This document shows, one piece after another, positions 61,243-64,000 of a DNA stretch of 64,000 nucleotides (positions are counted from its first letter, which is position 1; every line of letters begins with the position of its first letter). The stretch lies in NCBI GenBank assembly GCA_024684065.1, contig JAIKXO010000160.1, positions 1 to 64,000 of the forward strand. Direction: 5' to 3'. Both the position numbers and the translations under genes were made by a program. The notes under the pieces are model-generated. The model searched no databases. It was not told the origin of the DNA and saw nothing but the letters and a program-made list of their open reading frames with translations. The DNA is from Lachnospiraceae bacterium (GTDB lineage Bacteria; Bacillota_A; Clostridia; Lachnospirales; Lachnospiraceae).

Positions 61243-63840
61243 TCAATTGACATAAACTTCCTTTGAACCTGTAAAGCATTCATTGTCTGCTACCGTCAGG
61301 ATAACTCTTCCGGCTTCGAAATCCATAAGCCTGATCTCACAGTCATAAAGCGGAAGGTCAAAAATCCTCCTGTCTTTATCCGTTATCCTGACATATCTGA
61401 TATTCGTTATATTTCCTTCCTCGTCGTATACTATTCTTCTGTTATCAAGCCTTACAAGAACGGAAATATCATTACCTGAAATATCTACCGGATTGACGTA
61501 GAAATCAAAGCTCCTTTCCGAGAAGTCCTCATTCAGTTCGCTCACAGCTCTCGAGAGCTCTTCAATCTCCCTTCTTTTCATTCCGGCATCATACGCTTTT
61601 TCTTCATCAAAGAATATCACGGGATAGAAATATGATCCTCCGGTATATATTCCGCCCTGTGTCTGATATGAGACGTCAAACAGTTCAGCAGAGCTTATAC
61701 CTTCTTCTCTTAAGAGCCCAAGCTCATCAATGATCCCAGTGAGCTCAGAGAGGTTCATTTCCGCCCCGAGATCATTTTCAGGATCGATCGTCTCCCCGGT
61801 ATACGCTACAGCATTTTTATAGCTAACTCCCACACTGATATAAGCCTCGTTCCTCCCTATCTTTACAGGCTCCTCTGAGGAAGCATAAAAATCAACTGTC
61901 TCAGGATCATATAATTCTACGGGAACGTTTTCCTCAACCAAAACCCTGCACGAAAGCTCGGTGAACTCATCAGGCATATGCCCGCCGTCCCCATTCTCAT
62001 CCTGTTCATCATCATGAACCTGCCATTTAACATAAGCCGTTATCATAGTTTCACCGGCTTCCTTAGGAAGAACAAACCCGTCATAGGAAACATAAACAAT
62101 ATCCTTATCAGCGCTCTCCCAGGTTACGGAATATTCTATGGAATCCTCAGGGAAGCATGAAATATCGAGGCCTGCTCCGCTTCCCCCGGCTATGAGATTC
62201 ATCTCTGTCTGAGATAAGTAAAATGAAGGGCCCTCTTCCGATATTCCGTCCGGATATTCATCCCAGCCTTCTTCCAGGTCCTCTTCCGGTATATCTCCGG
62301 GCGTTTCCAATTCGATGATACCGGAATATTCCCCTGTATATGAGGCCCAGTATTTATCCCTTGCCAGGTTACCTCTGGTCACTGATACCGAAGGATAGTT
62401 CCTGGGACGCTCATAGTTATAACACCATGAATAACCCGCATAATATGCGCCTTCCGCATCATTAAATACGGATTCAAGCAGCCTGAGTATGGAGCCATAA
62501 GAATGATTAAGCTCATACTCAAGAAAATGCAGCTGTCCGATAAGACTGCGATAATCATATCCGTTATCGTCACAGTAATTCCTTAAATTTGTATACCTCC
62601 CATTATGCCATTGGCAGATCCCGTAACTGGTTCCGCCATCACCGAGGGCATTGGGGTTGAAGCCGGATTCACAGTATATATTGGCAAGCACTCCGCAGGC
62701 CGCAGCAGTGTTCAGTCCCATGGTTCCGGTAAGGTAATCATATATTTTCCTTTTATTTGCCGTCTGGTTGTAATTAAGTATAATATTTGACGGCAAGGCC
62801 TCCCCGGAAGCTTCATCATAGGATGATTCAGGTTCTGTCAGGAATACCTCGATATACGGAGCGTCCCTCAGAATATCAAAATCATCCTCAACCCGGTATA
62901 AGCCTGTATCCCATCTCGGGCTGAACTGATAATAGATGGCCGCAGAGCCGTCAAAATCATCGCCTACACTGAACCATTCCACGGCCACTTCATCCATTCC
63001 GTCTTCAGTATATACTGTAAGATGAGCCGGAAAATCCCGGACAAGTTCATCATATGACGGTTTTCCGTCTTTGGGATATGTCCTGGTTTTCTCCTCCTCC
63101 GAAAGAGCTCCGAATGCAGTGATCAGCTTAGCCTTTCCGTCTTTATCCTCATTCTCTGAAAAATCATCCTGCTCCGGTTCAGGGATCTCTTCCTGCTGTT
63201 CCTCCCAGGCGGATCCTCTGTCCTCCGATACCATCTGTTCTGCCTCTTCGTCATAATAGGCATCCTGTGGCTCTTGTGTATATTGATGGTCCTCGGTATA
63301 CTGATAATCCCCGGTGTTTTGATCGTTCCCGGTATATTGCTGATCCTCGGTATTTTGAAGATCTTCAGTATGCTCAGGATCCTCATATTGTCTGTCCGAA
63401 TATGTATCTTCCAAAGAGCGGCTTTCCCCGGCTGTCTCAGCTTCGTGAACGTCTTCTTCCGATGGCGTTTCCCTATAATTGCTCTCTGAAAGCGTCTCTT
63501 TCTCCTCAGAGCTCTTGGGCAGGCTCTCCGGCTGTGTCTCCTCTGTTTCCTCCGAGGGTTCTTCAGCCTTTTCTTCAAGATTCTCAGGCTCTTCCGGCAC
63601 CTCTTTTAATCCGTTATCTTTGCTTCCTTGAGCGGCAGCCTCAGTCGTAACCTCTGTCGGAATCTCTGTAACCGCTTCCGGCTCTGATCCCCGGCCTGAG
63701 TTCACATCGGCTTTATCCTCTCCACTGATCTCCACAGACTCGATATTCTCTTCCGCCCATGCGGAAACAGGCCCCGAGACGATCAGCGCAGCCGTAAGCA
63801 GATAAATTATGAAGTTTTTCCTTTTAATTAATCTCTTCAA
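61243..63840 (-). CDS. Secreted protein with phage-tail-type lysozyme and bacterial Ig-like domains
   Basis: 865 residues. Signal peptide (RKNFIIYLLTAALIVSGPVS) with AWA cleavage; long Glu/Ser/Thr-rich low-complexity region with degenerate NTED/QYTxD repeats (about 130-210); a lysozyme-like domain (AAACGVLANIYCESGFNPNA with the catalytic Glu, SYGICQWHNGRYTNLRNYC) as in phage tail-tip lysozymes; a Big_2-type Ig-like domain (FYLSQTEMNLIAGGSGAGLD, ITAYVKWQ); and an unrecognised C-terminal part. The longest frame starts at 63891; a TTG at 63840, 9 bases after GGGAG, gives MKRLIKRKNF and fits a signal peptide. It is likely a peptidoglycan hydrolase on the cell surface. Confidence 0.87.
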   Translation of the reverse strand: MKRLIKRKNFIIYLLTAALIVSGPVSAWAEENIESVEISGEDKADVNSGRGSEPEAVTEIPTEVTTEAAAQGSKDNGLKEVPEEPENLEEKAEEPSEETEETQPESLPKSSEEKETLSESNYRETPSEEDVHEAETAGESRSLEDTYSDRQYEDPEHTEDLQNTEDQQYTGNDQNTGDYQYTEDHQYTQEPQDAYYDEEAEQMVSEDRGSAWEEQQEEIPEPEQDDFSENEDKDGKAKLITAFGALSEEEKTRTYPKDGKPSYDELVRDFPAHLTVYTEDGMDEVAVEWFSVGDDFDGSAAIYYQFSPRWDTGLYRVEDDFDILRDAPYIEVFLTEPESSYDEASGEALPSNIILNYNQTANKRKIYDYLTGTMGLNTAAACGVLANIYCESGFNPNALGDGGTSYGICQWHNGRYTNLRNYCDDNGYDYRSLIGQLHFLEYELNHSYGSILRLLESVFNDAEGAYYAGYSWCYNYERPRNYPSVSVTRGNLARDKYWASYTGEYSGIIELETPGDIPEEDLEEGWDEYPDGISEEGPSFYLSQTEMNLIAGGSGAGLDISCFPEDSIEYSVTWESADKDIVYVSYDGFVLPKEAGETMITAYVKWQVHDDEQDENGDGGHMPDEFTELSCRVLVEENVPVELYDPETVDFYASSEEPVKIGRNEAYISVGVSYKNAVAYTGETIDPENDLGAEMNLSELTGIIDELGLLREEGISSAELFDVSYQTQGGIYTGGSYFYPVIFFDEEKAYDAGMKRREIEELSRAVSELNEDFSERSFDFYVNPVDISGNDISVLVRLDNRRIVYDEEGNITNIRYVRITDKDRRIFDLPLYDCEIRLMDFEAGRVILTVADNECFTGSKEVYVN

Positions 63841-63912
63841 AACAAAAAACTCCCGAAAGGAACAGAAAAATATTACCGGAAGTGCTTTCAAGCTCCCGAT
63901 AATACTCAGAAA

Positions 63913-63941
63913 AGTATACTATATTTTTGAATTTATGTAAA
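63913..63941 (-). promoter_or_regulatory. Promoter of the lysozyme-like surface protein gene
   Basis: On the minus strand TTTACA (complement 63936-63941), 17-bp spacer, TATACT (complement 63913-63918). Transcription would start near 63906, about 65 bases before the TTG start. Nothing else was recognised between 63942 and the window end. Confidence 0.7.
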
Positions 63942-64000
63942 CTTTAGCAAAGAATACATTCTATTAAAAATCTCTAAGAAATTTCTAAACAATTTATTAT

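Overview
The window looks like a chromosome segment from a Clostridia bacterium, most likely a Lachnospiraceae-type gut or rumen anaerobe. The grounds are strong AGGAGG ribosome binding sites, the Firmicutes infC-rpmI-rplT operon with its L20-type leader, SEC-C, GerMN and DUF3160 proteins, several CUT2-type sugar ABC systems with AraC and LacI regulators, and mid-range GC. No rRNA, tRNA, CRISPR array or intact mobile element was seen.

Layout. 1-12 kb (mostly minus): a carbohydrate locus with a CUT2 ABC transporter (ATPase cut by the window edge), a solo GatZ/KbaZ-family protein, an aldo/keto reductase, a small membrane protein, a GatD-type dehydrogenase, an FGGY kinase, a DUF5107-TPR protein and a divergent AraC regulator. 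It suggests uptake of a polyol or ketose, then phosphorylation, oxidation and perhaps 4-epimerisation, with no PTS. 12-18.5 kb: a complete AraF/G/H-like ABC system, galM, and an orphan zinc-type binding lipoprotein. 18.6-21.7 kb: aspS and gltX. 21.8-28.1 kb: the most unusual part, visibly more AT-rich. It holds a secreted unknown, a vanW-dltA-dltC-like cassette without dltB or dltD, a broken ATPase gene, two shared arrays of a 9-bp element with alternating 10/19-bp spacing, and a degenerate kinase fused through a membrane segment and a Pro-Thr stalk to a C-type-lectin-like domain. 28.5-33.1 kb: fucI-lacI, a divergent AraC regulator, and a phosphopantetheinyl transferase that could activate the carrier protein.

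33.4-39.4 kb: housekeeping genes (rplT, rpmI, infC with an AUU start and an attenuator leader, thrS, a SEC-C protein, holA). 39.5-52.5 kb: CapA-like and DUF3160 surface proteins, a ComEC-type hydrolase facing comEC, then comEA, a two-component system, a GerMN lipoprotein and comEC in one tight minus-strand run, and an HtrA protease. 52.7-61.2 kb: an epimerase, an extracellular binding protein coupled to argD, then argB, argJ, a GNAT enzyme, and plus-strand argG with DUF1294. 61.2-64 kb: a secreted protein with a phage-tail-type lysozyme domain and a bacterial Ig-like domain.

Across scales the intergenic DNA is full of short palindromes, some in homologous copies with compensating base changes, which points to an interspersed REP-like family. 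Many start sites were moved inward from the longest reading frame to a start with a clear Shine-Dalgarno sequence; infC was moved outward.
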